The notes under the pieces are model-generated. The model was not told where the DNA came from, made no database searches, and was given only the letters and a program-made list of their open reading frames with translations. Of a DNA stretch of 64,000 bases, positions 41,712 through 51,284 are shown one piece after another. The position numbers and the translations under genes were made by a program. Location: the NCBI GenBank assembly GCA_003116975.1, contig BGKB01000044.1:136940-200939 (forward strand), read 5' to 3'. Each line of letters begins with the position of its first letter. Position 1 is the first letter of the stretch. The stretch is from Aurantiochytrium sp. KH105 (taxonomy: Eukaryota > Sar > Bigyra > Thraustochytrida > Thraustochytriidae).

Positions 41712-43346
41712 ATGAGCAGCATGGCGAACAGACCGTCGACCAAGGCGAAGAGAAACGCATGTCAAGGATGCTACGTGTCGCGCGTCAAGTGCGAGTACAG
41801 GACAAACGATAGCACGACGTGCGAGAGATGTTTGCGGCAGAAGCGAGAGTGCATCCCGCGAGTCGTCGTGCGCGGACGCGCGGCCAAGGTGGCCAAGCCC
41901 AGTCTGGCTGGCACCGCCCATCTCCAAGGCAGAGGCACATACAACCTCAGCGCGAACGACCACAAAAATGGAAATGGCTACAACTACGGTGGCAGCAACA
42001 ACTACGGAAGCGTCATGAATCAAAATAACAACTATGGCAACGGTGCCTACAACAAATCCAACGGCATGGGTCATCTTCATCCCCCAGCCTCGCACATGCA
42101 TCAGCACCAACAGCCGTCTCACATGCCCATGTCCACGCCTCAGCGGCCCCCTTCACAACAGCCGCTCATGAGCAGCAACGGCGCAAGCCCTTCGCCGCCG
42201 TCGCAAATGCCCACGCCTCCAAAGGCGTCAACGAGCCCCGCACAGCATTCGACCGGCCAAAGTGGCGCCAGCGAAGACGCCGCGCCCGGCTCTCCCGATT
42301 CGCTCCCCGTTGCTGATCTTGATACCAACGCGTACCGATCGGCGTCTCTCTTTGACGACTTGCCGCACCTCGGGGCTCACTACGCAGCAACGGCCAGCAT
42401 TGTACGGGCATACCGCGCACTTGGGCTCTCCAAGCCCCCTGCCTCGGTGCGCTGGATTGTAAACCTCTTGTACCTGCTGGCCATCACCGAAAAGTCCATG
42501 GGTATGCTTCATACCTCCGCCACGCTCGCTGTCGCAACTGGCATCGAGCTCGACGTCGATCAGCTGAACCAGAGGCAAACCCCTCTCACTGAAAAGCAAA
42601 AGACATCCATCATGGACTACGTCCATTCGACCTTTCTTGTTGACGATCCGTCGCAGGCATACTTTGTCATCCGTCTCGATGCTGGCGACCGCGGCATCGT
42701 CGCAAACCAAACGTACGAGTTCATCTTTGAGTCTGCTGGCGATATGGTCGGTCGACTCTCGCGTAGCCCGCACTTCCGTCTCTGGCGAGACTTTGTCGAG
42801 GACAAGAACGTCTGCAACAAATTCACTGGCGACATTGTCAAGGCCTTTCTCTCTGCGGGTGACCCCGTCGGAGATCCAGCCCAGATCAGCTGGACCGTCC
42901 AAGACGAAGACACGACGCGTCTTGTCGACAAGGAGGGCAACTCCTTTTCAGGCCGACTCTTTGAGTACGGTTGCATGTCGGGTGGGGGCTACTTCAACTT
43001 TCTCGTCTTCGGATTCCAGGAGATCACTCCGCTCGACGACGGCGCGCGCCGCCGCTTCGAGCAGCTCAAGGCCGCTGGTATCAACCGGTCCGCCGCAACG
43101 CCAGGCCCGCCCCCGCGTCTGCAGCGCTTTGATTCGCTCTTTTCTGAGATGCTCCCACCGGGCATCGATGATGTTGAAGTTGCCCCTGCGCCGAGTGACG
43201 GTTCCGAGGTGGGGAAGAGCACAAAAAAGTCATGGGACGATGTCTTGCCGCGTATGGATTCAAAGGAACTCCTCGATGCGCTCGATCTTGTCATTGACAG
43301 CGTCGGTGGGCCCGATGAGATCGAGAATGGGGAGTGGACCCATTGA
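41712..43346 (+). CDS. Zn(II)2Cys6 binuclear-cluster transcription factor
   Basis: A 544-residue predicted DNA-binding regulator. Residues 17-47 give C-x2-C-x6-C-x9-C-x2-C-x6-C (ACQGCYVSRVKCEY, then TTCERCLRQKREC), the GAL4-type zinc cluster, with the usual basic residues between Cys2 and Cys3. It is followed by an Asn/Gly/Tyr- and Pro/Gln-rich linker to about residue 200. The C-terminal 300 residues form a folded region (from YAATASIVRAYRALGLSKPP on) that I do not recognise, with PAS-like hints such as GRLFEYGCMSGGGYFNF near 415-430. The zinc cluster is a mostly fungal motif, so its presence beside ciliary genes is notable. Confidence 0.83.
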   Translation: MSSMANRPSTKAKRNACQGCYVSRVKCEYRTNDSTTCERCLRQKRECIPRVVVRGRAAKVAKPSLAGTAHLQGRGTYNLSANDHKNGNGYNYGGSNNYGSVMNQNNNYGNGAYNKSNGMGHLHPPASHMHQHQQPSHMPMSTPQRPPSQQPLMSSNGASPSPPSQMPTPPKASTSPAQHSTGQSGASEDAAPGSPDSLPVADLDTNAYRSASLFDDLPHLGAHYAATASIVRAYRALGLSKPPASVRWIVNLLYLLAITEKSMGMLHTSATLAVATGIELDVDQLNQRQTPLTEKQKTSIMDYVHSTFLVDDPSQAYFVIRLDAGDRGIVANQTYEFIFESAGDMVGRLSRSPHFRLWRDFVEDKNVCNKFTGDIVKAFLSAGDPVGDPAQISWTVQDEDTTRLVDKEGNSFSGRLFEYGCMSGGGYFNFLVFGFQEITPLDDGARRRFEQLKAAGINRSAATPGPPPRLQRFDSLFSEMLPPGIDDVEVAPAPSDGSEVGKSTKKSWDDVLPRMDSKELLDALDLVIDSVGGPDEIENGEWTH

Positions 43347-44137
43347 CTATCACGCCCCCAAACAAATACAAGCAGCGCTCGAGGTTCGACAACGCGAGCT
43401 AATTAAATACGAGTCGGACGTTTTTCCTCAAATCTCGGAGCCAACGGGAAAAAGCTCACGGGTCTTTTGAGGTGATCGATTGGCGTAAGGAAGATGTAGA
43501 TTTGGCGAGATGACCAAGTCACCTTGAGACAGGCGTTCAGCTCACGAGCGTCGTCTTTCTCTCTTGGTTCAAGCCGAGTGCCTCTCTTTTGACGCACGAT
43601 GCTCGCTCATCCATTGCAAGTGTGAAAGAAGAATGATGATTTATTGTATTGTTTGGCGAATGAAAGTTTGTTTACTACATCGGTATCACGGATCTCCCAC
43701 TCTTTTCTTGAAGTTCCTGGTTATTTGGAGGTGTTCTGCGTTTTTTCTTGAGTTCTCGACAGTCTGCGGATAGCAGTCCACTGGCAAGGGAGATAGTAAG
43801 CGCATTCTGTCGTCCTTTTTGGAGTCAGTCTTCTGGTCCCTTTGAATATTAGCTAGGCTGGTCGGCCGGCTTGCGGGCTGGCGAGCTGGCCAGGCTGGCT
43901 GGGCTGGCGAGCATCCACATTGCGTTCGATCCACGTCAGCTCGGCTACTACTTACTTTGCCCAAATGCCGACAAACTCACTCACAGTCAAAATGTTGAGT
44001 ATCTTTCTTTTTCTCTTGTGTGCGCGCTGACTGTCAAAGTGTCGATTACTCTTTTCCCGGAGTGATTGGGCAGTTCCTCATTTTCTGCTTGGCTGGTCTC
44101 TTTTCCACGCCGCCTGGTTCTTTTGCGACTCGCAGGG
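43347..44137. other. Intergenic region
   Basis: Spacer between two plus-strand genes, with GGCTGGC-type repeats near 43850-43915. No gene recognised. Confidence 0.55.
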
Positions 44138-45097
44138 ATGGACGACTTCGATCTGCTCACGCTCCTCTGGAGCCTCATTCAGGTACGTGTCTCAGCGCGT
44201 CGTTGCTGCTTGCTGCCTGCCTGCCTGCCTGCCTGCCTGCCAGCCGCAACGAGCCTCGAGGACCCTGCCGGGCGCAACGGCGATCGAGCGAGCCAAGCCG
44301 ACGCGTCGGCCGGCCCTCGCTTGCTCGCTCGCGTCTCGGGCGCCATTTACTGCTGAGGCATTCAGGCGTCCTCCGCACGCTGCCTGCCGCCCGGCTGATG
44401 CCCAGACCTCTTTTTACATGCGCCGCAGAAGAGGTCACGAACTTGCAAGCGCGACCTCGAGTGCGAGGATTTCTTTTGACTAACCGAATCCGCTCTTCAC
44501 TCTTCATTTTCCGCGCGATGACGACGACGTCCGCGACGTAATTTTCGGGAATTGATGATTATGCTGCACGCGACACAGGTCTTCTTGGTAATCTTTGTGC
44601 TCTTTAGCTGGTTTGGAGCAGCCGGTGGCTTCAAGGGCCCTTCTTGCAGCATCACAGAGAAAGATGGTGTGACTGATCACCACGAGGCCTTTATTCTCGT
44701 ATGGTTTACCTTTTGTGCCGTAGCTGTCTCAGTTGGGGGCACGCTCATCATGAAGAAGCACCGCACCCCGATCGGCGTCGGACTCTTTGTCGGTGCCATC
44801 TTTATGCTCTTCAACTGGACCCTTTGCACTGCCGTGCTTCTCGGCGGACAAATTAACAAGAAAAAGTCCATGAACGCCGACTGCGCAAAGGACTTTGGCG
44901 TGACCGCAGACACGTTTGCACTCCTTTGCGCAATTGCTCTCTTTCTCCTTTATGGCGCCTTTGGCGGTCTTCTCATCAAGGCGAAAGACCAGCTTTTGGG
45001 CGACGAAGCCTTTGGCCGAGAGGGCGGTCTCGCTTCCGAGTACCCTACCGGTGCCTTTCAGGAAATCGACAGCCAAGAGGGTCTCACGGCAGTGTGA
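44138..45097 (+). CDS. Orphan four-TM membrane protein (two exons)
   Basis: Exon 1 is 44138-44182 (MDDFDLLTLLWSLIQ), the intron is 44183-44578 (GTACGTGT...GACACAG) and exon 2 is 44579-45097; the total is 187 residues. Splicing puts an N-terminal amphipathic segment directly onto VFLVIFVLFSWFGAAGGFKG, completing the first span. Spans lie near residues 8-28, 52-74, 80-104 and 124-147, with both ends probably cytosolic. A loop after span 1 has CSITEKDG, and a Cys lies in the loop after span 3 (NADCAKDFG), so a lumenal disulphide is possible. The layout is MARVEL/tetraspan-like, but I recognise no family. A 7-bp hairpin starts at the base after the stop. Confidence 0.75.
44183..44578 (+). other. 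Intron 1 of the 4-TM gene
   Basis: A 396-bp intron starting GTACGTGT and ending GACACAG, with CTGC tetranucleotide repeats near 44210-44240. Confidence 0.75.
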
Positions 45098-45117
45098 GCA
45101 CCTTTTTGCGAAGGTGC
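45098..45117 (+). other. Hairpin directly after the 4-TM stop codon
   Basis: Perfect 7-bp arms GCACCTT and AAGGTGC around a 6-base loop; it begins at the base following TGA. Confidence 0.55.
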
Positions 45118-45739
45118 CTCGACGCGCAGCGATGGGTCTCAATCCTTTGCAGAAATGCACATTACAAGTGATTGACGAAATGGGACCGATCGACTTGCCT
45201 GACGAGGAAGAGGTATTCGGCTGAGATAACCAAGCAAGCCATGGGAAATGTCGCGTATGCGCTGCGCGAGGCCGAGCGCTGACGATATTGAGCCCTTGTG
45301 CGAACACGACATGCCGCAGGCAATACTGCTTCCCTTTTTCACTCATTTGATCCATGTGGCCAAATATCCCATTCACCCATTCATCCATCATTTCAAGGCC
45401 GCTAACCAACCAAAAAAGGGATTCATCTTAACTCATAATGGCATGCGTTTCTTTCCTTTACGATCCTTCGTCTCTTACAGAATGAATCACACAACGACAA
45501 TATTGAGCCCAAAGATTGCAAACTCGGGCATGCATTAGCAACAGCGGTCTCCCCCGCGCCACTGAAGCCTTTCTCTCTTCAACAGCCACTCATAAGCAGC
45601 AAGATTCTTCTCTCTGTGTTGTACAGAGTGACAAACATTTCGGAACAAATGGTTTTTGTTTGATTGTTTGTTTGTTTGTTTTCCAGGAAATGCATGCAAA
45701 GCAAAAAGGTAGACGAAGGAAAGAAAAGAAAATGTCTCT
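45118..45739. other. Convergent intergenic region
   Basis: Gap between the 3' ends of the 4-TM gene and the glutamyl-tRNA synthetase gene. A GTTT repeat lies near 45660-45680. No gene seen. Confidence 0.55.
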
Positions 45740-48583
45740 TTAGCGATGCGTGAGCTTGGAGCCAAGCGTGCTCATCGCCTTTTGCCTGCCGTCAGGAATG
45801 GCAAAGAGATCGATGGGGTGGTTCGGGTTCATGGCCACGTCGACGCGGAAGAGACCGCGCCGCATAAGCTCGAGAAAAGTGTCCACCTTGACATTACGGA
45901 TAGCAGCCTCGCCAATCAGCGACGTCGTGGCGTGCGAGTTATCGTTGATGTACTTTTTAAAGTCCTCACCCTCCTCGAGCTTGGGCTTGGTGATAAGATG
46001 ATCAAACTCGTGCATTGTAAGAGGAACAGTGTGAGGGCTCTTGGCAACCCAGTGCAGCTTGCGCTTGGGCTTCTTCTTATCGCCGTCCGGGTCAAAGGTC
46101 ACCTCGGCGCTCGTGACAACGCCGTTCGCGTCTTCGTTCACCTTGGTCACCTTCATGACGCCCCAGGTGAAGAGGATGATTGTCTCGCCCACAGCGAGCT
46201 TGGGCACATTCTCTGTGGCCTGGAGATCCTCGAGCTCGACAAGGACCTCGGGGCCGTGGAGGACACCACGCGTACCGAGCTCGGCATTCTTGGGGTGGTT
46301 CGGGGCCGTGGCCCACTCGAGACCCGCCGGCGAGCCGTCCGGGTTGCTCACGTGGAGCGTGGCGTTTGTCTCGCCACTCACGGCCATGAAGCGCGGAGCC
46401 TCCGGGTCAATGTGCTTCTTGTTGAGGGCCCAGAACTTGTCGTACTCCATCGTCGTCGCGTTCTTGCTAACACCTTGCTCCACGTTGAAGTCCTGCAGAG
46501 CGCTCACGGTCATGCCGCGGCGAAGGACGCCCTTGACCGTGGGGAAGCGTGGGTCATTCCACGAGCTCACAATGCCCTCCTCAACAAACCACTTGAGCTT
46601 GCGCTTGCTCATGAGCGTGTACATAAAGTTCAGGCGCGAAAAGTCCTGAATTTCGACCTTGCGCAATCCCAGCTTGGGGAAGAACCAGCCGTAAAGCGGA
46701 ACACGGTCACGGTACTGAATGTCGCGAAGCGCGTGCGTCACGCCTTCAATGCTATCTACGATCGGGCAGGCAAGATCATACGTCGGGTACGCCTTGTAAG
46801 TGTTCTTGGTACGCGCGTGGGGCAGGGCGTTGCCACGGTAGATCACCGGGTCGCACAACGCCTTGTTCTTGCTCGCCATATCAATCTTGGCGCGCAGACA
46901 CCACTTGGGGTAAGTGGGCAGCTCCTTGTCGAACTTGGCCAGGAGCGCCTCGTCCTCGAAAACATCGGCAGCGTCGTACTTTCCTGCCTTGGCGCGAGCG
47001 GTCTCGCCAAAGACAAGGCCCATGAAGCGAAGGAGGTTGTCCTCAATCGAGTCGTTGCGGTGCTTTGATTCGACACCAGCACGCCGCTCCTCGCTCATGG
47101 TTTCCTGTGGGGTGTCATCCATAAAAGCATCACCCTGCTTGATGAGGCGGACGGCACACTTGAGAATAAATTCAAAGTGGTCCGAAGTGTACGAGTGCGA
47201 GGCCGGCATGACGCCAAGGGCCTTGACATCCTCGATGATTCCCTCCTCGAACTCGACCTTTTCGTTGTTTGGGTTGGTGTCGTCGAAGCGGAGAAGCATC
47301 TTTCCCTTGTACAAGTCGGCGTACATTTTGTTCATAAAGATGGCCTTGAAGTGGCCGACGTGCAGATGGCCGCTCGGCTCGGGCGGGAAGCGCGTGACCA
47401 CCTTGCCCTCCACGGCATTCTTGAGCGGTGGGAGCTTGAGCTTCTTCTTGGTATGGGTCTTGGCCTCGCCCTCGGCAGGCTTGGCGTTCTTGGCATTCTT
47501 GGCGGCCTTGCTAGCCGCCGCGCCCTGAGCGCCGCCCGCGGCAAGGTACTTTTTCAGCATGTTTGCCGCCATGTTGACCTCTCCGAGGCTGAGGAGGGCG
47601 TCCATCCACCGCTGCAGGTGCGGGCGGTTCTTCGAGGGTAGCTTTTGCGCTTCCGCCGCGTCGCCACCAGTGCTGCGCGCAAGCGCAGCCCAGACAGCCA
47701 GATCGGCAAGCGACACCGAGGCGGTGGCCATGAAAGTGCGCATGCTCAGGTGCTCGTTGAGCGCATCGAGGGCCGCCGGGCTCGCCAGAGGCCGCACGCG
47801 TGCGGCTTCAACCCACTGGTCAATTGCCGCGAGGGCGGAGGCGGAGCCTTCGTAGAGACCGCAGTCGGGAAAGGCGCGCGCGAGGTACCGGGCAACGGTC
47901 TCGTCACCACGGATCTTGACCCCGTCGCCGAGACCAAACTCGGCCGTCGATCCTTGCACGCCCTTTTGCTTCGTGATGCCAGAGACCATGAGCGCGAGCA
48001 TGGGGAACTCCGCGCCAGGGGTGCCCGTAGCCGCCGCGCCATCGGCCGCAGGGCCGGAAGCTGCTGCCGTTTTTGCTCCGGGAGCGGCAGCAGGGGCTGC
48101 TGCGTCGGTCTTGGCTCCGGCATCGCCGGCCTTGCGCGCCTCCTTCCTGCGCAGCTTGTTGAGCTCCTTCTTGGAGAGGCCCTTCTCTCCGGCGGGGGCG
48201 CCCTCCTTGCCGGCCTTGCCGGCGGCGGCCTTGGCCTCGCCGCCCTTGGAAGCAGCGGCTGCTGCGGCGGCGGCCTCCCGCTTCTTCTTCTCCTCCTTTT
48301 CGCGCTTCTTCTTGGCCTTTTTGTCCTCGGGGAGCTTGGCCTGGAGATCCTTGACGACCTGCTCGGCGTCCGCGACCTCCTTCTCGCCGGCGCCCTTGGC
48401 GCGCAGGTCCTCGAGCTCCTTCTCCTTGGCGGGGAGGACCTCCTTGACGGCGGCCTCGAGGTCCGCTTTCGCGGCCTTGAGCGCCGCCAGCGCCTCCTCG
48501 ATGGGCTCTCCGGCGTCCTTGCGCCGCCGCACCTCCTCGCCCTTGTCGGCCGCCACGCCGCTCAGCTCCGCCACGCGCTCCAT
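45740..48583 (-). CDS. EPRS1/GluRS: Cytosolic glutamyl-tRNA synthetase with WHEP-like and GST-like extensions
   Basis: Attaches glutamate to tRNA-Glu. The 947-residue, intronless protein opens with a WHEP-like helical hairpin (about 8-50: VAADKGEEVRRRKDAG, then ALAALKAAKADLEAAV), continues with a Lys/Ala-rich linker and a GST-C-like domain (about 195-345), then the class I catalytic core. The HIGH-type motif is HVGH at 408-411 within RFPPEPSGHLHVGHFKA, and the KMSKS-type motif is MSKRK at 658-662. LRFDDTNPNNEKVEFEEGI, YPTYDLACPIVDSIEGVTHA and DPRFPTVKGVLRRGM are very close to the GluRS half of human EPRS. There is no prolyl-tRNA synthetase half. Confidence 0.96.
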   Translation of the reverse strand: MERVAELSGVAADKGEEVRRRKDAGEPIEEALAALKAAKADLEAAVKEVLPAKEKELEDLRAKGAGEKEVADAEQVVKDLQAKLPEDKKAKKKREKEEKKKREAAAAAAAASKGGEAKAAAGKAGKEGAPAGEKGLSKKELNKLRRKEARKAGDAGAKTDAAAPAAAPGAKTAAASGPAADGAAATGTPGAEFPMLALMVSGITKQKGVQGSTAEFGLGDGVKIRGDETVARYLARAFPDCGLYEGSASALAAIDQWVEAARVRPLASPAALDALNEHLSMRTFMATASVSLADLAVWAALARSTGGDAAEAQKLPSKNRPHLQRWMDALLSLGEVNMAANMLKKYLAAGGAQGAAASKAAKNAKNAKPAEGEAKTHTKKKLKLPPLKNAVEGKVVTRFPPEPSGHLHVGHFKAIFMNKMYADLYKGKMLLRFDDTNPNNEKVEFEEGIIEDVKALGVMPASHSYTSDHFEFILKCAVRLIKQGDAFMDDTPQETMSEERRAGVESKHRNDSIEDNLLRFMGLVFGETARAKAGKYDAADVFEDEALLAKFDKELPTYPKWCLRAKIDMASKNKALCDPVIYRGNALPHARTKNTYKAYPTYDLACPIVDSIEGVTHALRDIQYRDRVPLYGWFFPKLGLRKVEIQDFSRLNFMYTLMSKRKLKWFVEEGIVSSWNDPRFPTVKGVLRRGMTVSALQDFNVEQGVSKNATTMEYDKFWALNKKHIDPEAPRFMAVSGETNATLHVSNPDGSPAGLEWATAPNHPKNAELGTRGVLHGPEVLVELEDLQATENVPKLAVGETIILFTWGVMKVTKVNEDANGVVTSAEVTFDPDGDKKKPKRKLHWVAKSPHTVPLTMHEFDHLITKPKLEEGEDFKKYINDNSHATTSLIGEAAIRNVKVDTFLELMRRGLFRVDVAMNPNHPIDLFAIPDGRQKAMSTLGSKLTHR

Positions 48584-49497
48584 CTTATCTTATCTTCTCC
48601 TGATCTGCTGTTGATCTGATCTGATCCGATCTGATCTGATCTGATCTGATCTGATCTGATCTGATCTGATCTGATCTGATCTGATCCGATCCGATCTGAC
48701 CTGATCCGATCCGATCTGACCTGCTCCGGTCTCCTCGCCTCCGCGCTCGGCCGCGGCCCCGCTGCGCCCGCGTCCGCTGCTCCGCCGCGCCGCTGCCGCC
48801 TCCTCCCAGTTCCGGTCTGCCGCGCCGCGCCCGCCCGCCCGCCCTCTCCGCGCGCACTGCCGCCGAGCCCTGCCCGCCGAGCCCTGCNCCGGCCCTCCGC
48901 TGCGGCCTGGCGCTGCCCGCCGCCGCCGCCGCGCCGAGACGCCGCCGCGCGGCCCGGTCGCGCCCGCGCGGCGCCTCGCGGAGCCAAGCAATCGCGACCC
49001 TCGGGGGGAACAGCGGCGGGCGGATCGGAGACGGAACCTGCGGGGCGCGTTCTGGGAACGAGCGCCCGCCGCGCAGGGCGCCTTGGCGGCTGGAGTGGCG
49101 CCGGGCAGGCAGGCGGGCGGGCAGGCGGGCGGGCGGGCAGGACGCGGCGGATGGACGAAAGCGAACGATTGGGTGGCCAGTGGCGATGGCACTGCATGCC
49201 GTGGCTTTATGGCCCTCATCACAGCCAGCCAGGAGAGAGAAAAGTTCTCTTTCTTTACACAAAGACTCGAAGACCAGAGGATCAACGGCTATAATTGGCT
49301 AAAGCCCGATTCTTGCTGTCGCCGAGATGCCGCTCCGCCGACCGCAGCTGCCTGCACGTCTGCCTGTCTGTCTGTCTGTCTGTCTGTCTGCCTGCCTGCC
49401 TGCCTGACTGCGCCCAGCAGCTGGTTGTACAGCTTGCAGACTTTGCAAAGAGCTCCGAGGACCGGCTGATTGGCTGGATTGCAGAGAGAATAATATC
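48584..49497. other. Divergent intergenic region, GluRS / LRR-GPI gene
   Basis: It has the CTGAT satellite, very GC-rich DNA with an N at 48888, GGGCAGGC repeats near 49106-49140, and a CTGT/CTGC tetranucleotide run at about 49355-49410 in the probable 5' UTR of the LRR gene. Open frames across it are repeat artefacts. Confidence 0.6.
48600..48722. repeat. (CTGAT)n pentanucleotide satellite
   Basis: About 24 units of CTGAT with CCGAT and CTGAC variants, starting some 15 bp upstream of the glutamyl-tRNA synthetase start codon. Confidence 0.93.
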
Positions 49498-50370
49498 ATG
49501 ACACGGAGCGTGAGTGCCGCGATCGCGGTCGCGGTCTTGGGATGGGTCGCTCCTCGTGTCGTGGTTGCCGAAGAAGTTCTCGCTGATTGCGCCGTATGGC
49601 CAAATATCTCGGCTTCCGTGACAGTCATCGACTGCCACGAGGACATTGATGGCGAATTGCCAGAAGGCCTGCTCGAGAACCTTCCCGAGCTCACGCATGT
49701 CGATCTTTCCGAAGCTGGCCTGCTGGGCACGCTGCCCTCGCAGGTCATTGCGCTTTCAGCATTGACCTTTCTCGACATGTCAGGAAACAAGCTCAGTGGG
49801 TCAATCCCGACCTCGCTCGGAACGCTCGTGAACCTCGAGCATATTGATTTGAATGACAACCAGCTCACTGGCGAAATTCCTGTCGAACTCGAGAACCTCG
49901 TCAAGCTCGAGATGCTCGATCTCTCCGAAAACCTGTTCACTGGCGAGATTCCTGAGGAACTCGCATCGTTGCCAAATCTTTCGCGTCTCAAGCTCAATGA
50001 CAACTACTTGACGGGCTGCGTTGACGATGCTTTCCTGGACGTGTGCCAGAGCTATTTTGGCGATTTTCATTACGAGACCGCCGAAGATGGTGTCACGTGC
50101 GACTTTTCCTCCAAGGTCTGTGGTAAGACCATTCCTTCGTGTCGCTCCAATGAAACGTGCACGCATGCGCCCACCAGCTTCCCAACATTTGCACCAACAC
50201 TGCAACCCACATTGGCGCCGTCGCCCACTGCTCAGCCCAGCGCTCCGACCTTTGCACCTACCATGGCGCCCACCTATGCACCCACTACTCTCAACGCGGG
50301 CCATGCGCTCGAGCCTCACCTCGTGTTAGCTCTTGTCATTCTCGGTGGCTTGCGTGCCCTCGCGAGTTAA
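49498..50370 (+). CDS. Secreted, probably GPI-anchored leucine-rich repeat protein
   Basis: A 290-residue cell-surface protein. It has an N-terminal signal peptide (about residues 1-24), then a capping region with Cys31 and Cys46. Plant-type LRRs follow at about 58-200 (LTFLDMSGNKLSGSIPTSLG, LEHIDLNDNQLTGEIPVELE, and a similar third). A Cys-rich cap comes next (CVDDAFLDVCQS to CGKTIPSCRSNETC), then a Thr/Pro/Ser stalk of repeated 'PTFAPTxxPT' type (about 222-268). A hydrophobic tail with no basic residues after it ends the protein, which favours GPI-anchor processing. Ligand and role are unknown. Confidence 0.85.
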   Translation: MTRSVSAAIAVAVLGWVAPRVVVAEEVLADCAVWPNISASVTVIDCHEDIDGELPEGLLENLPELTHVDLSEAGLLGTLPSQVIALSALTFLDMSGNKLSGSIPTSLGTLVNLEHIDLNDNQLTGEIPVELENLVKLEMLDLSENLFTGEIPEELASLPNLSRLKLNDNYLTGCVDDAFLDVCQSYFGDFHYETAEDGVTCDFSSKVCGKTIPSCRSNETCTHAPTSFPTFAPTLQPTLAPSPTAQPSAPTFAPTMAPTYAPTTLNAGHALEPHLVLALVILGGLRALAS

Positions 50371-50507
50371 TAATAGTTACAAAAAAAATAAGACAGTAGA
50401 GAAAACGCCTTGGACGACTTCTAAATCGCACTCAGCCGGCTGTTGTTGTGGCTTTACTTTTGCACGCTCAAACGCTTTCAATTCTTGACACCACGGATTG
50501 TATACTC

Positions 50508-51062
50508 TCACTTGGCCTCGTCTTGCGTGGCGGGGCGATCGCTCTGTAACATGACGCGCGCCGTTCCAGCAACAACAGCGCGACCATCCAGATGAGCAAC
50601 TTCGGTCTTGCATTGCACAACGCACGTCCCGCGCAAGGTTTTCTTCCGCTCGACGATGATTTCCACACGCACCGTGTCCCCTGGGTGCACAGGATGTCGA
50701 AAGTCGAGAGTTTGTGAGGCGTAGATCGCGCCAGGCAAGCGGTCCGCAAAGAGCGCGGGGATGAGTCCCGCGCAAAGCATGCCATGTACAATTGTCTTGC
50801 CTCCGAAACCATTGTCTTGCGTGGGCAAAAGGTGAATTGGATTGCGGTCACATGTCACCTCTGCAAAAGCCTCCACGTCCTCCTGTGCAAACGTGCGCTG
50901 CGCGGCGGCGCGCTGGCCAACCTCAACATCACCAGCTGTTCGTGCGAGCTCGGGCCCATCAACGCGAGCCGCGACAAGGGAGGACGCTGCGCGATAGAGG
51001 CCGCTGCGACTGCAGCGCCGCGCCGCGGGCTGACCACTCGCTCGCCAAGCTACGCCCAGCAT
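50508..51062 (-). CDS. HTD2: Mitochondrial MaoC/HTD2-type hydroxyacyl dehydratase
   Basis: Predicted (3R)-3-hydroxyacyl-[ACP] dehydratase of mitochondrial fatty acid synthesis, or a related hot-dog enoyl hydratase. The protein has 184 residues. The N-terminus is Arg/Ser/Ala-rich without acidic residues (MLGVAWRASGQPAARRCSRS), a typical mitochondrial targeting sequence. The hydratase-2 motif is VTCDRNPIHL with Asp72 and His77, followed by GGKTIVHGMLCAGLIPALFA. The order and wording match human HTD2 ('LTGDVNPLHL ... GNTIVHGVLINGLISAL'). The gene is convergent with the LRR-GPI gene. Confidence 0.9.
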   Translation of the reverse strand: MLGVAWRASGQPAARRCSRSGLYRAASSLVAARVDGPELARTAGDVEVGQRAAAQRTFAQEDVEAFAEVTCDRNPIHLLPTQDNGFGGKTIVHGMLCAGLIPALFADRLPGAIYASQTLDFRHPVHPGDTVRVEIIVERKKTLRGTCVVQCKTEVAHLDGRAVVAGTARVMLQSDRPATQDEAK

Positions 51063-51262
51063 TTCCCACGCGCCGGGAGCGTTGCTTTCTTTGATCTTTT
51101 CAAGTTGAAGAAAGCAGGTCTGCCTGGCTGGCGGAAAGGCTCACAAGTGGAACTTGGTTGCCCCCAAAAAGCGCATGGCTGCCAAACAAGCAAACACACG
51201 AGCAAGCCCCGGCAGACAGAGAGACCGACAAAAAGAGAAAGAATGGTGTTCACTTCTAAAGG

Positions 51263-51279
51263 GACCACCGTCAGTGGTC
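51263..51279 (-). other. Hairpin just after the alpha/beta hydrolase stop codon
   Basis: 6-bp arms GACCAC and GTGGTC around a 5-base loop. Confidence 0.4.
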
Positions 51280-51284
51280 AGCAA

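Noticed and set aside
45746-48619. Long plus-strand open frames (440 and 324 codons)
   Set aside because: Antisense to the glutamyl-tRNA synthetase; a product of GC-rich codon bias.
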